64,000 nucleotides of DNA, taken from contig JAEBDY010000012.1 of assembly GCA_049997955.1 (NCBI GenBank), positions 248,001 to 312,000 of the forward strand, written 5' to 3'. Of the stretch, positions 25,741-33,693 are shown piece by piece; position 1 is the stretch's first letter, and each line of letters opens with the position of its first letter. Source of the DNA: Umezawaea sp049997955. GTDB lineage: Bacteria; Actinomycetota; Actinomycetes; Mycobacteriales; Pseudonocardiaceae. The notes beneath the pieces are model-generated. The model had not been told where the DNA came from, did not search any database, and saw only the letters and a program-made list of their open reading frames with translations. Made by a program: the position numbers and the translations under genes.

Positions 25741-26568
25741 CCCACTCTACCGCCGGAAGGCGTGCCCCACGCCGAACGCGAGTCGCACCACGCACGGGAG
25801 GTGGCCGAGTCGTTCGGCGTCGACCCCGAACGCTACGACCGGGCCCGACCCCGCTACCCCGACGCCCTGGTGGAAGCGGTCGTCGCCGCCTGCACGGGGC
25901 CGGACGTCGTCGACGTCGGCACGGGGACCGGCATCGCGGCCCGGCAGTTCCGGGCCGCGGGCTGCGACGTGCTCGGGGTCGAGGTCGACGCGCGGATGGC
26001 CGAGTTCGCCCGTCGTGGCGGTCTCGACGTCGACCTGGCGGCGTTCGAAGACTGGGACGCGGCGGGCCGGACGTTCGACGCGGTCGTCTCCGGGCAGACC
26101 TGGCACTGGGTGGATCCCGTCGCGGGAGCGGCGAAAGCGGCCGCGGTGCTGAGACCCGGTGGACGGCTCGCCGTGTTCTGGAACGTGGGCCTACCGCCGT
26201 CCGACCTGGCCGAGGCCTTCGCCGCGGTCTACCGCCGGATCGTGCCCGAGTCGCTCGCCGCCCGGTGGTCGACGACCGACCCGGACGGCTACTCGGTGCT
26301 GTGCGCCAGGGCGGCCGACGGGATGCGGGGGACGGGCGCGTTCGGTGAACCGGAGACGTGGCGGTTCGCCTGGGAACGGGTCTACACCAGGGACGAGTGG
26401 CTGGACCTGCTGCCCACGACCGGCGGCCACACCCGGTTCCCGCCCGCCGAACTGGCGGAACTGCTCGCGGGCATCGGAGCCGCCGTCGACGCGGTGGGAG
26501 GTCGGTTCACCGTGCGGTACACCACCGTCGTGGTGATCGCGACGCGCACCGTCGTCGGGTCCGACTGA
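25738..26568 (+). CDS. Class I SAM-dependent methyltransferase
   Basis: A 276-residue methyltransferase of the Methyltransf_11/25 kind. It begins with the family-typical FGVDPERYDRARPRYPDALVEAV, then motif I VVDVGTGTGIAARQF, motif II acid GVEVDARM, and DAVVSGQTWHWVDPVAGAAKAAAVLRPGGRLAVFWN. The group includes enzymes of small-molecule and toxin methylation. The substrate cannot be inferred. The ATG overlaps an operator, and the divergent TetR gene probably controls it. Confidence 0.88.
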   Translation: MPTLPPEGVPHAERESHHAREVAESFGVDPERYDRARPRYPDALVEAVVAACTGPDVVDVGTGTGIAARQFRAAGCDVLGVEVDARMAEFARRGGLDVDLAAFEDWDAAGRTFDAVVSGQTWHWVDPVAGAAKAAAVLRPGGRLAVFWNVGLPPSDLAEAFAAVYRRIVPESLAARWSTTDPDGYSVLCARAADGMRGTGAFGEPETWRFAWERVYTRDEWLDLLPTTGGHTRFPPAELAELLAGIGAAVDAVGGRFTVRYTTVVVIATRTVVGSD

Positions 26569-26575
26569 GCGGCGG

Positions 26576-27244
26576 CTATTCGAGGACCCCGGCCGCGGTC
26601 AGCCGGACCGTGCGATCGGCCCAGTGGTGCAGGAGCAGGGCGTCGTGGGAGATGGCCAGCACCCCGGCGCCGGTGCGGCCCTGGTAGTCGCGGATGAGGC
26701 CGACGAGCGCGGCCGTCGTGGACGCGTCCAGCATCGTGGTCATCTCGTCGCAGATCAGGTAGGCGGGGTTCAACGCCAGGGTCCTGGCCAGGCAGGCCCG
26801 CTGGAGCTGGCCGTCGCTGACCTCGTGCGCGCGCCGGGTGAGCAGGTCGGAGGTGAGCATGACCAGGTCGGCCAGCTCGTCGACGCGGTCGTCGACGTCG
26901 GGCGCGCGGGTGGCGAGCAGCGGTTCGGCGATCGCCGTGCGCAGGGTCATCCGCGGGTCGACGGACAGCCTGGGCTGCTGGAACAGCACCCCGATCCGGA
27001 CGCGCTGGGCGTGCGGGGTGCGGTGCCGGTAGGCGGTCACGGGCTCGCCGTCGAGGTGGACGGCGCCCGCGAAGGGCTTGTGCAGCAACGAGAGCACGCG
27101 GGCCAACGTGGACTTGCCGCTGCCGCTCGGCCCGGCCAGCCCGAGCGTCCGTCCTGCCTGGACGGTCAGGTCGACCCGGTCGACCACGGGGCGGCGGGGG
27201 TCGTAGCCCGCGACGACCGCCTCCGCGCGCAGGCCGGTCAGCAT
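26576..27244 (-). CDS. ABC transporter ATPase, peptide/nickel type (short DppF-like)
   Basis: A 222-residue ATPase, the last gene of the five-gene importer operon. Walker A GPSGSGKST, the Q-loop LFQQPRLSVDPRM, signature VSDGQLQRACLARTL, Walker B YLICDEMTTMLD and the H-loop AISHD are present. The signature is VSDGQ instead of LSGGQ, and the protein stops after the H-loop region, lacking the C-terminal oligopeptide domain of long DppF/OppF proteins; this short form is seen in nickel-type systems. The ATG overlaps the stop of the preceding ATPase gene by seven bases. Confidence 0.88.
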   Translation of the reverse strand: MLTGLRAEAVVAGYDPRRPVVDRVDLTVQAGRTLGLAGPSGSGKSTLARVLSLLHKPFAGAVHLDGEPVTAYRHRTPHAQRVRIGVLFQQPRLSVDPRMTLRTAIAEPLLATRAPDVDDRVDELADLVMLTSDLLTRRAHEVSDGQLQRACLARTLALNPAYLICDEMTTMLDASTTAALVGLIRDYQGRTGAGVLAISHDALLLHHWADRTVRLTAAGVLE

Positions 27245-28182
27245 GGGCGGTGGCACGCGACGGCGTGCTCGGCGTCGGCGGTCAGGGTCGGTCGTTCGGC
27301 GCAGTCGTCCACGACCCGGTCGCAGCGCGGGGCGAACGAGCAGCCCGGCGGCAGGTCGGTGAGCAACGGCGGCATCCCCGGGACGGGGGTGAAGGCGCGG
27401 TCGGGCAAGGCGTCGCCGAGGCCGCGCGTGTAGGGGTGGCCGGGCGCGTCGAGCACGGTGCGCGGCGGCCCGATCTCGACCAGCCGCCCCGCGTACATGA
27501 CGGCGATCCGGTCGGCGACCCGTCGCGCGGCGGCCAGGTCGTGCGTGATCAGCAGGATGGCGTGCCCGTCGGCGACCAGGCGGCGGAACTCGTCCAGCAG
27601 GCCCTCCACGAGGTCCTGGTCCAGCCCGGTCGTGGGCTCGTCGGCGATGAGCAGCCACGGGTCGCCGACCAGCGCGAGTGCCGTGGCGACCCGCTGGGCC
27701 ATGCCGCCGGACAGCTCGTGCGGGTAGAGGTCCAGGTCCTCTGGTCGCAGGCCCGCTCGGGCGGCGATGGCGTTCGCGCGCTCCCTCGGGTGGCGTTCGG
27801 CCGGGTGGTGCGCGCGGACCACCTCCTCCAGCTGCGCGCGGGCCGTGCGGACGGGGGTCAGGTGGGACGCCGGGCTCTGCGGGATGAGACCGATCCGGCG
27901 GCCGCGCACGGTCGTGGCGAGTTCCCGGTCGGTGGCGGTGAGCAGGTCCAGCGGCGGGCCGTCGTCGTCGCTCAGCACGGCGCTGCCGGACACCTGGGCG
28001 TTGCCCGGCAGGAACCCGAGCAGCGCGCCGGCCAGCACGGTCTTGCCGCAGCCGCTCTCGCCGACCAGGGCGAGGCACTGGCCCGGCCGCAGCCGCAGGG
28101 ACACGTCGCCGACCGCGGCGACGGTCGCGCCGGGCAGGGCGAAGCGCACCGAGACGTGGTCGACGGCGAGTTCGGTCACCAT
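27238..28182 (-). CDS. ABC transporter ATPase, peptide/nickel type (DppD-like)
   Basis: A 314-residue ATPase. Walker A GESGCGKT, Q-loop IPQSPASHLTP, signature LSGGMAQRVATAL, Walker B LLIADEPTTGLD and H-loop LITHD are all intact. The C-terminal oligo_HPY segment with the Cys-rich pattern CSFAPRCDRVVDDCAERPTL is present, typical of DppD/OppD. The ATG at 28180-28182 overlaps the upstream permease stop by seven bases. With the short ATPase downstream it forms the heterodimeric motor of the importer. Confidence 0.93.
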   Translation of the reverse strand: MVTELAVDHVSVRFALPGATVAAVGDVSLRLRPGQCLALVGESGCGKTVLAGALLGFLPGNAQVSGSAVLSDDDGPPLDLLTATDRELATTVRGRRIGLIPQSPASHLTPVRTARAQLEEVVRAHHPAERHPRERANAIAARAGLRPEDLDLYPHELSGGMAQRVATALALVGDPWLLIADEPTTGLDQDLVEGLLDEFRRLVADGHAILLITHDLAAARRVADRIAVMYAGRLVEIGPPRTVLDAPGHPYTRGLGDALPDRAFTPVPGMPPLLTDLPPGCSFAPRCDRVVDDCAERPTLTADAEHAVACHRPC

Positions 28183-29063
28183 GTCAGCTCCGAGCGGCGT
28201 CGGGGGTTGAGCCGGTCTCGCCAGACGCCGCTGAGTCCGGAGATGGCCAGCGTGACGACGATCAGCACGAGGCCGGGCGCCAGCGACATCCACCAGCCGC
28301 CGGTGAGCAGCGACCGCTGGGCGTCGTTGATCATGTTGCCGATGCTGGCCTCGTGCGGTGGCAGGCCCAGGCCGAGGAACGACAGCGCGGTCTCGTGCCA
28401 GACCGCGTGCGGGATCATCAAAGTAGTGGTCAGCAGCACCTGCGGCGTGACGTTGGGCAGCAGGTGGCGCACGAGCACCCGCCACCGGGACGACCCGCCG
28501 ACGATCGCGGCGTCGACGAACGGGCGGCTCCGCAACGACAGGACCTCCGAGCGCACGATCCGCGCCGACGTCAGCCAGTGCGTCAGGCCGATGGAGATGA
28601 TCACGGCGGTCAGGCCGGGGCGCAGGATCGCGACGATCACGATGCCCAGCAGCAGGTGCGGCACCGACGCGACCGCGTCGACCAGGCGCATCAGCAGCCG
28701 GTCCACCCAGCCGCCGACCGACCCCGCGAGCGCGCCGACCGCCGTGCCGAGCGCGGAGGAGACCAGCGCGGCGACCAGGCCCACCGTCAGCGACACGCGC
28801 AGGGCGTAGACGCACCGCAGCAGCACGTCCCGGCCCAGCTCGTCGGTGCCGAACGGGTGCGCCGCCCCTGGCGGGCGGTTGGCCGACGCCAGGTCGACCA
28901 GCTGCTGGTCGAGGTCGACCACCAGCGGCACCACCAGCACCGCGAGCACGACGACGCCGAGGACGACGGCGGACGGGACGAGCCGCCACCGCGGCGAGAG
29001 CCCCGTGCTGGCGGCGGCGATCGGCGACCGGGGGACCGGCCGCCACACCTGCTGGTCAGCCAT
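28176..29063 (-). CDS. ABC transporter permease (DppC-like)
   Basis: A 295-residue inner-membrane permease of the binding-protein-dependent family. The N-terminal TM (VVLGVVVLAVLVVPLVV) is followed by HPFGTDELGRDVLLRCVYALRVSL, the conserved OppC/DppC entry sequence, then five further TM spans. The EAA-type loop is seen in FVDAAIVGGSSRWRVLVRHLLPNV. Its start codon overlaps the upstream permease stop by eight bases. Confidence 0.93.
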   Translation of the reverse strand: MADQQVWRPVPRSPIAAASTGLSPRWRLVPSAVVLGVVVLAVLVVPLVVDLDQQLVDLASANRPPGAAHPFGTDELGRDVLLRCVYALRVSLTVGLVAALVSSALGTAVGALAGSVGGWVDRLLMRLVDAVASVPHLLLGIVIVAILRPGLTAVIISIGLTHWLTSARIVRSEVLSLRSRPFVDAAIVGGSSRWRVLVRHLLPNVTPQVLLTTTLMIPHAVWHETALSFLGLGLPPHEASIGNMINDAQRSLLTGGWWMSLAPGLVLIVVTLAISGLSGVWRDRLNPRRRSELTW

Positions 29064-30066
29064 CGAGACCCACCCTCGGATCGGCGAGCGCGTACAGGAC
29101 GTCGGCGATCAGGTTGCCCAGCAGCACCACGCCGGTGGCCAGCACGGTGAGCGCCCCCATCAGCGCGAAGTCCACGTTGAGCGCGGCGTCGACCGTGGCC
29201 CTGGCGATACCCGGCCAGGAGAACACGGTCTCCACCAGCAGCGCGCCGGTGATCAGCTCCGGCAGGCGGGCGCCGAGCAGCGTGAGGAACGGCAGCAGCG
29301 ACGTGCGCAGCGCGTGGCCGAGCACGACCCGGCGGTCGGACAGCCCGCGGGACCGAGCGCCGATGACGTGGTCCTGGCTGAACGACTCCAGCAGGTTCTG
29401 CCGCACGAACAGCACGAACCACGGCGCCTGCGAGGCCGCCAGCACGGACATCGGCAGCACGAGGTGCGTGGCCACCTGCCCGACGCCCAGCGCCGCGCCC
29501 GCGTCGGTGAGACCACCGCCGGGCAGCCAGCGCAGCTGGAGCGCGAACACGTACAGCGCGGCCAGCCCCAGCCAGAACACCGGGGCCGCCTCCAGCGTGT
29601 AGGACGTGGCGGTGATCGCCCGGTCCAGCCACCCGCCCTGGCGCCACGCCGCCATCGTGCCCAGCACCAGGCCCAGCAGGAGCGCCAGCGCGAAACCCGC
29701 GGAGACCAGCAGGACCGTCCACCCCAGACGGTCGCCGATCACGTCGGCCACGGGCTGCCGCAACGAGAGCGAGTCGCCGAAGTCGCCCGTCGCCGCGTGC
29801 CGCAGCCACGCGGCGTACTGCTCGACCACCGGCCGGTCCACGCCCCAGTTCTCCCGGATCTGCGCGATCCGTTCGGGGCTCGCGCCGATGATCCGCACCC
29901 CGAAGTACCGTTCGACCGGGTCGAACGGCGAGGCCTTGGCGAGCGCGAACAGCGCGAAGCTCACCAGCAGCAGCACCGGGACGGCGAAACCGAGGCGCCG
30001 CGACGCGAGCAGTCCGATCGCCCGGCCGCGACGACGCCGGGCGGGTGAGGTCTCGACCGCCGTCAC
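29056..30066 (-). CDS. ABC transporter permease (DppB-like)
   Basis: A 336-residue permease. TM1 (LGFAVPVLLLVSFALFALA) precedes the family segment PERIAQIRENWGVDRPVVEQYAAWL and GDFGDSLSLRQPV; six TM helices follow, with the coupling loop VIGARSRGLSDRRVVLGHALR. I place the start at the GTG whose GTGA overlaps the binding-protein stop by four bases. Partner of the DppC-like permease. Confidence 0.93.
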   Translation of the reverse strand: MTAVETSPARRRRGRAIGLLASRRLGFAVPVLLLVSFALFALAKASPFDPVERYFGVRIIGASPERIAQIRENWGVDRPVVEQYAAWLRHAATGDFGDSLSLRQPVADVIGDRLGWTVLLVSAGFALALLLGLVLGTMAAWRQGGWLDRAITATSYTLEAAPVFWLGLAALYVFALQLRWLPGGGLTDAGAALGVGQVATHLVLPMSVLAASQAPWFVLFVRQNLLESFSQDHVIGARSRGLSDRRVVLGHALRTSLLPFLTLLGARLPELITGALLVETVFSWPGIARATVDAALNVDFALMGALTVLATGVVLLGNLIADVLYALADPRVGLDG

Positions 30067-31649
30067 GACTTGGGAGTCCAGCGTTCGAGGTTCCACCACA
30101 CGGCGTGCACCAGGCCGTGGTCGTGCGGTTCGACCTGCTCCTCCTGGCCGTTCCACCGGTCCCGCAGCACGTAGGTGTGGTCCAGGAACACCAGGAACGC
30201 CCAGCCCGGATCGGCGACGTAGGCCTTCTGGAAGTCCGCGTAGGCCTGCTTGCGGACGGTCGGGTCGAGGCTGCGGCGGCCTGCGTCGAGCGCGCCGTCG
30301 ACCGCGGCGTTCCGGTACAGCGACATGTTCAGGTAGCCGGACTGGCCCGCGTAGCGGGAGTGCAGCAGCGTGTAGGCCGCGGTGTCCGGGTCGTACGGAT
30401 CGCCGCCGCCCCAGACGCTCGCGGCCTCCTTCTGCCGCTGGAGCATCACCTCGAACGTCGTGGCCTCCACCGGCGCGTCGATGCCCAGCTTCGCGATGTC
30501 GCTCGCGGTCGCCAGCGCCAGTTCCTTGCGCAGCACGTCCGGCGCCGGGTAGAGGACGGGCAGGCGCGCGGCCTGGCCGTCGCGGGACCGCTTGCCGTCC
30601 GAGCCCGCCCGCCACCCGGCCTCGTCCAGCAGCCGAGCGGCCTCGGCCGGGTCGTGGCGGAAGGTCGCGGCCTGGTCGTACCACTCGGAGAGGTGAGGTG
30701 AGACCGGTGTGGCGGCGGGCTTCCCGGCGCCCGCGAGCACGGTGTCGACCATCGCCTGCCGGTCGATGCCGAGGTTGATCGCCAAGCGCACCTTCGGGTC
30801 CGAGGTCAGGGGCAGCTCGGACGGGATCCCCAGACCGCGGTAGTCCGCGGACGGGTTGCGCACGAGCTCGTAGCCCGCCTTGCCCGCGTAGGCGTTGGCC
30901 AGCTTCGGCGGCAGCACCGTGCCGTCGAACTCGCCAGCCGCCATGCGCGTGGCGCGCGCGTTGTCGTCGGCGACGAACACCACGGTCACCGTCTTGACCG
31001 CGGGAGCGCCACCCCAGTAGTCCTCGTTGGCCCGCAACACCATCCGGTCGCCCTTGCGCCACTCGGCCACCGTGTACGGCCCGGTCCCGACCGGTGCGGA
31101 GTTGAACGGCGCGGAGTTGACGTCGACCCCGTCGAACGCCTTGCGCGGCACGATCCCCAGGGACAGCTGCTGGCCGAACGGCGCGTACGGGTGCTTCAGC
31201 CTGAACTCGACCGTGCGGTCGTCCGGCGCGGTCACGTCGGCCAGCGCGTCGAGGCGCGAGGCGATGGTGGAGTTGGACGCGGGGTCGAGCACCGACTTGA
31301 AGGTGAACACGACGTCCTGCGCGGACAGCGGGGTGCCGTCGGAGAACTCGGTGCCGTCGCGCAGCTTCGCCGTCCACACCAGACCGTCGCCGGACGCGGT
31401 GGGCAGTTGTTCCGCCAGCGCGGGGACCAGTCGGAGCTTCGCGTCGCGTGCGACGAGACCGTCGAAGACCTTGGACGCGCCGTCCGGGGCGTACCCGAGG
31501 ACGGGGTTGAGGTTCTCCGGCTCGCTGCCCGCGCCGATCACGATGGACTGGCCGGTGTCGGTCGAACCGCCGCCGTCCGGAGAGGTGCATCCGACGACCA
31601 GAAGTCCAACTGCCGCAAGAACGATCGTCGGCCCATGACGCACGCGCAT
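30063..31649 (-). CDS. Peptide/nickel-type substrate-binding lipoprotein
   Basis: A 528-residue extracytoplasmic binding protein of the SBP_bac_5 family, first gene of the importer operon. The signal sequence ends in the lipobox VVGC, so it is lipid-anchored. Family motifs: EPENLNPVLGYAPDGASKVFDGLVARD, LVWTAKLRDGTEFSDGTPLSAQDVVFTFKSV, and LAINLGIDRQAMV. The cargo (di/oligopeptide, nickel chelate or other) cannot be determined. The ATG at 31647-31649 is chosen because the lipoprotein signal starts there. Confidence 0.9.
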   Translation of the reverse strand: MRVRHGPTIVLAAVGLLVVGCTSPDGGGSTDTGQSIVIGAGSEPENLNPVLGYAPDGASKVFDGLVARDAKLRLVPALAEQLPTASGDGLVWTAKLRDGTEFSDGTPLSAQDVVFTFKSVLDPASNSTIASRLDALADVTAPDDRTVEFRLKHPYAPFGQQLSLGIVPRKAFDGVDVNSAPFNSAPVGTGPYTVAEWRKGDRMVLRANEDYWGGAPAVKTVTVVFVADDNARATRMAAGEFDGTVLPPKLANAYAGKAGYELVRNPSADYRGLGIPSELPLTSDPKVRLAINLGIDRQAMVDTVLAGAGKPAATPVSPHLSEWYDQAATFRHDPAEAARLLDEAGWRAGSDGKRSRDGQAARLPVLYPAPDVLRKELALATASDIAKLGIDAPVEATTFEVMLQRQKEAASVWGGGDPYDPDTAAYTLLHSRYAGQSGYLNMSLYRNAAVDGALDAGRRSLDPTVRKQAYADFQKAYVADPGWAFLVFLDHTYVLRDRWNGQEEQVEPHDHGLVHAVWWNLERWTPKS

Positions 31650-31693
31650 CTCCCTCGGACGTGGTGGGGCACTGTTGCCGGGTGATGCTAACA

Positions 31694-31706
31694 GCAAGTT
31701 GATTGC
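31694..31706. promoter_or_regulatory. Palindrome GCAA-N5-TTGC
   Basis: GCAAGTTGATTGC in the 128-base divergent region between the ABC operon and the TetR-SMR operon, in an AT-richer patch. It could be an operator for the ABC transporter. The polarity is opposite to the Nur box (TGC outside), so I do not assign it to nickel control. Confidence 0.3.
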
Positions 31707-31746
31707 AATAAGAAGGCGTCCACGGGTGCTTGATCGCGTGGCAGTT

Positions 31747-31770
31747 ACTTTACCTTCCGGATGGTAAAGT
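31747..31770. promoter_or_regulatory. Operator ACTTTACC-N8-GGTAAAGT
   Basis: Perfect eight-base arms with a partly symmetric centre (TTCCGGAT), directly upstream of the TetR gene of the SMR operon. The right arm contains TAAAGT (31765-31770), a good -10 seven bases before the GTG start. It is very probably the autoregulatory site of the adjacent TetR. Confidence 0.7.
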
Positions 31771-31777
31771 GGTGTGG

Positions 31778-32311
31778 GTGAACGCGAGACAACGGATCTT
31801 GGACGGCGCGCTCGAACTGCTGCGCGCCGACGGCGGGGGGACGATCACCCTGGACGCGGCCGCCAGGCAGGTGGGGCTGACGAAGCCGGGGCTGATGTAC
31901 CACTTCCCGACCAAGGAGGCGCTGATGCTGGCCGTGGTGGAGCACGTCGCGGACCGCTGGGAGCGCATGCTCCTCGACCACGTGGGCCGACCGCTGGAGG
32001 AGGCGACGCCGCAGCAGCGGATCCGCGCCTACGTGGAGGTCGCGGTGACCGGTGACCTCGACCGCGCGGACTACGCGATCTTCTCCGACGCCCTCTACCG
32101 CGACACCCTCAGCGCGGTGTGGGTCCGCCGCTTCGACCGCTGGGTGTCCGTCCCCGACGACCTGCCCGGCCCGGTCCGCGGCAGGCTCACGGCCGCCCGA
32201 CTGCTGGCCGACGGCTACTGGGCGGCCTCCGCCACGGACGTCTTCCCGGTGCCGGAAGCAGACCGCGCGCACCTGCTCGCGGTCGTGGAGGAACTGGTGG
32301 GGACCGCATGA
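31778..32311 (+). CDS. TetR-family regulator of SMR efflux operon
   Basis: A 177-residue repressor from the GTG at 31778. HTH: ARQRILDGALELLRADGGGTITLDAAARQVGLTKPGLMYHFPTKEALM, a TetR N-terminal domain of the group that often sits before SMR pumps. Upstream GTG codons at 31769 and 31772 are also possible. There is no ribosome site but a -10-like TAAAGT seven bases before, so a leaderless transcript is likely. Its stop overlaps the start of the first SMR gene (ATGA), so regulator and pump are made together. Confidence 0.85.
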   Translation: MNARQRILDGALELLRADGGGTITLDAAARQVGLTKPGLMYHFPTKEALMLAVVEHVADRWERMLLDHVGRPLEEATPQQRIRAYVEVAVTGDLDRADYAIFSDALYRDTLSAVWVRRFDRWVSVPDDLPGPVRGRLTAARLLADGYWAASATDVFPVPEADRAHLLAVVEELVGTA

Positions 32312-32658
32312 GGAAGTGGCTGCTGCTGATGTCGGCGATCCTGATGGAGGTCAGCGCCGCGCTCGCGCTGCGGGCCGCGCTGGACCGGCCGGGGTGGTAC
32401 GTCGTCGTGGCGATCGGCTACATCGGCGCCTTCGTGGCCCTGACGTTCGTGCTGCGCGCGGGGGTGGGCATCGGCGTCGCCTACGGCATCTGGGGCGCGT
32501 CGGGCGTCGCGCTCACGGCTGTCTTCGCGACCGTCCTGTTCGGCGACCCGCTGACCGTGACCATGGGGGTGGGCATCGCGCTGGTCATCGGCGGCGTGCT
32601 CTGCGTCGAACTCGGCTCCCAGGCCGCGCGCGCCCGTGCCGAGGTGGTCGAGGCATGA
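32308..32658 (+). CDS. SMR-family multidrug efflux subunit 1
   Basis: A 116-residue, four-TM small multidrug resistance protein. The essential acidic residue is present in TM1 (LMSAILMEVSAALALRAAL), and the conserved AYGIWGASGVALTAVFATVLFGDPLT forms TM3 and the following loop. SMR subunits exchange protons for lipophilic cations or guanidinium. It is translationally coupled to both neighbours. As both SMR genes keep the TM1 Glu, a paired heterodimeric pump of the EbrAB type is likely. Confidence 0.92.
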   Translation: MRKWLLLMSAILMEVSAALALRAALDRPGWYVVVAIGYIGAFVALTFVLRAGVGIGVAYGIWGASGVALTAVFATVLFGDPLTVTMGVGIALVIGGVLCVELGSQAARARAEVVEA

Positions 32659-32975
32659 GCTGGTTCTTCCTGGCCTGCGCGATCCTCGTCGAGGTCTCCG
32701 CGACCCTGGCGCTGCGCATGGCGTCGCTGGGCAACAAGCTGTGGTTCATCGCGGTGGGCGTGGGCTACGCGGCCGCGTTCGTCCTCCTCACGCTGACCCT
32801 CGCGGGCGGGATCGCCCTCGGCGTCGCGTACGGGATCTGGGCCGCCAGCGGCGTCGCGCTGACGGCGTTCGCGTCGCGACTGCTGTTCAAGGAACCCCTC
32901 ACCAGGGTGATGGGCGTGGGCATCGCCCTGATCATCGCGGGTGTCCTGCTCATCGAACTCGGCGCGGGCCACTGA
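32655..32975 (+). CDS. SMR-family multidrug efflux subunit 2
   Basis: A 106-residue four-TM SMR protein, ATGA-overlapped with subunit 1. TM1 holds the Glu in LACAILVEVSATLALRMA; TM3 reads AYGIWAASGVALTAFASRLLFKEPLT. It is about 45 percent like subunit 1 by eye. The pair is probably antiparallel in the membrane, as in EbrAB. A hairpin at 32988 ends the operon. Confidence 0.92.
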   Translation: MSWFFLACAILVEVSATLALRMASLGNKLWFIAVGVGYAAAFVLLTLTLAGGIALGVAYGIWAASGVALTAFASRLLFKEPLTRVMGVGIALIIAGVLLIELGAGH

Positions 32976-32987
32976 CCTGGAGCCGTT

Positions 32988-33010
32988 GGGGGACGCGGTG
33001 ACGCGCCCCC
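32988..33010 (+). terminator. Terminator of the SMR operon
   Basis: GGGGG-A-CGCG (32988-32997) pairs with CGCG-CCCCC (33002-33010 region) around a GTGA loop, with one bulged A, 12 bases after the last SMR stop codon. Confidence 0.6.
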
Positions 33011-33073
33011 CCCGGTCGGCACTACCGGACCCAGCGCCCGGCTCGGCAACCCGCCGCGAGGGTTAGCCGCAGG

Positions 33074-33520
33074 TCACCAGAGGTGGTCGACGCGCTGTGC
33101 GCGCTCAGCGCTCGCCGTGGCCTGCAACGACGTGGCGATGTCGGTCAGCCACGGCGCGTCCTGCGTCCTGGCCGCGCTGAGGTCGGTGAGCGCCCACAGC
33201 CACGCGAACACGTGGTTGAACGACGGCAGCAGCACGACGGTGCCCTCGTCCGGGATCGTGGTCAGCGCGAGTTCCAGCATCGCGTGCGACGTGTCGAACA
33301 CCTCGGCGTCCGCCCAGTGCGGCGGTTCGCCGTGCTCCCGGCCGCCGCGCATGGCCAGGATCGCCCGCAGTGCCGGATCCGTCCGGGAGCCGGCGCGGTC
33401 CGGGATCCGCGCGTTCAGCAGGTCGCGCGCCCAGGTGAACAGGTCGCGGAGCCCGGCGGGTTCGTCGGCCTCCAGCACGCCGATGACGACGTCGTTGCCG
33501 AGGCGGTCCCAGCAGATCAT
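33074..33520 (-). CDS. Conserved-looking protein of unknown function
   Basis: A 148-residue protein with no family I recognise. It is rich in amphipathic helix (DEPAGLRDLFTWARDLLNARI, DTSHAMLELALTTI, SFNHVFAWLWALTDLS) with no signal peptide or TM helix. The ATG at 33518-33520 has GGAGGTG, and codon use matches the neighbours, so I think it is real. It stands alone between the SMR operon and a GH43 gene. Confidence 0.65.
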   Translation of the reverse strand: MICWDRLGNDVVIGVLEADEPAGLRDLFTWARDLLNARIPDRAGSRTDPALRAILAMRGGREHGEPPHWADAEVFDTSHAMLELALTTIPDEGTVVLLPSFNHVFAWLWALTDLSAARTQDAPWLTDIATSLQATASAERAQRVDHLW

Positions 33521-33635
33521 CGTGGCACCTCCGGGGGAGTCGGATCGTCCCGAGTCTTCCGGCGGGCACTACACCCGGACCTGAGAACCGCTGCACGCCG
33601 TCCCCGGCTCGCGTCAGGGCTCGGTGTCCGGAGGC

Positions 33636-33688
33636 GGGGACCGGGGCTGGTTCACGCGCGTGCCGCACGTGAACCAGCCCCGGTCCCC
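33636..33688. terminator. Perfect 21-bp stem terminator
   Basis: The arm 33636-33656 (beginning GGGGACCGGGGCTGG) pairs perfectly with 33668-33688 around an 11-base loop. It starts five bases after the GH43 stop codon on the leftward strand and is the strongest hairpin in the window. Confidence 0.85.
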
Positions 33689-33693
33689 GGTGG

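Noticed and set aside
29056..31590. 844-codon frame joining the permease to the binding-protein region
   Set aside because: Only its downstream half is a permease; the upstream half is a shadow of the binding-protein gene, and a GTGA overlap marks the true start.
31685..31710. Nur (nickel) box upstream of the ABC operon
   Set aside because: The palindrome is GCAA-N5-TTGC, the opposite polarity from the published TGC-outside Nur box, so nickel control is not supported.
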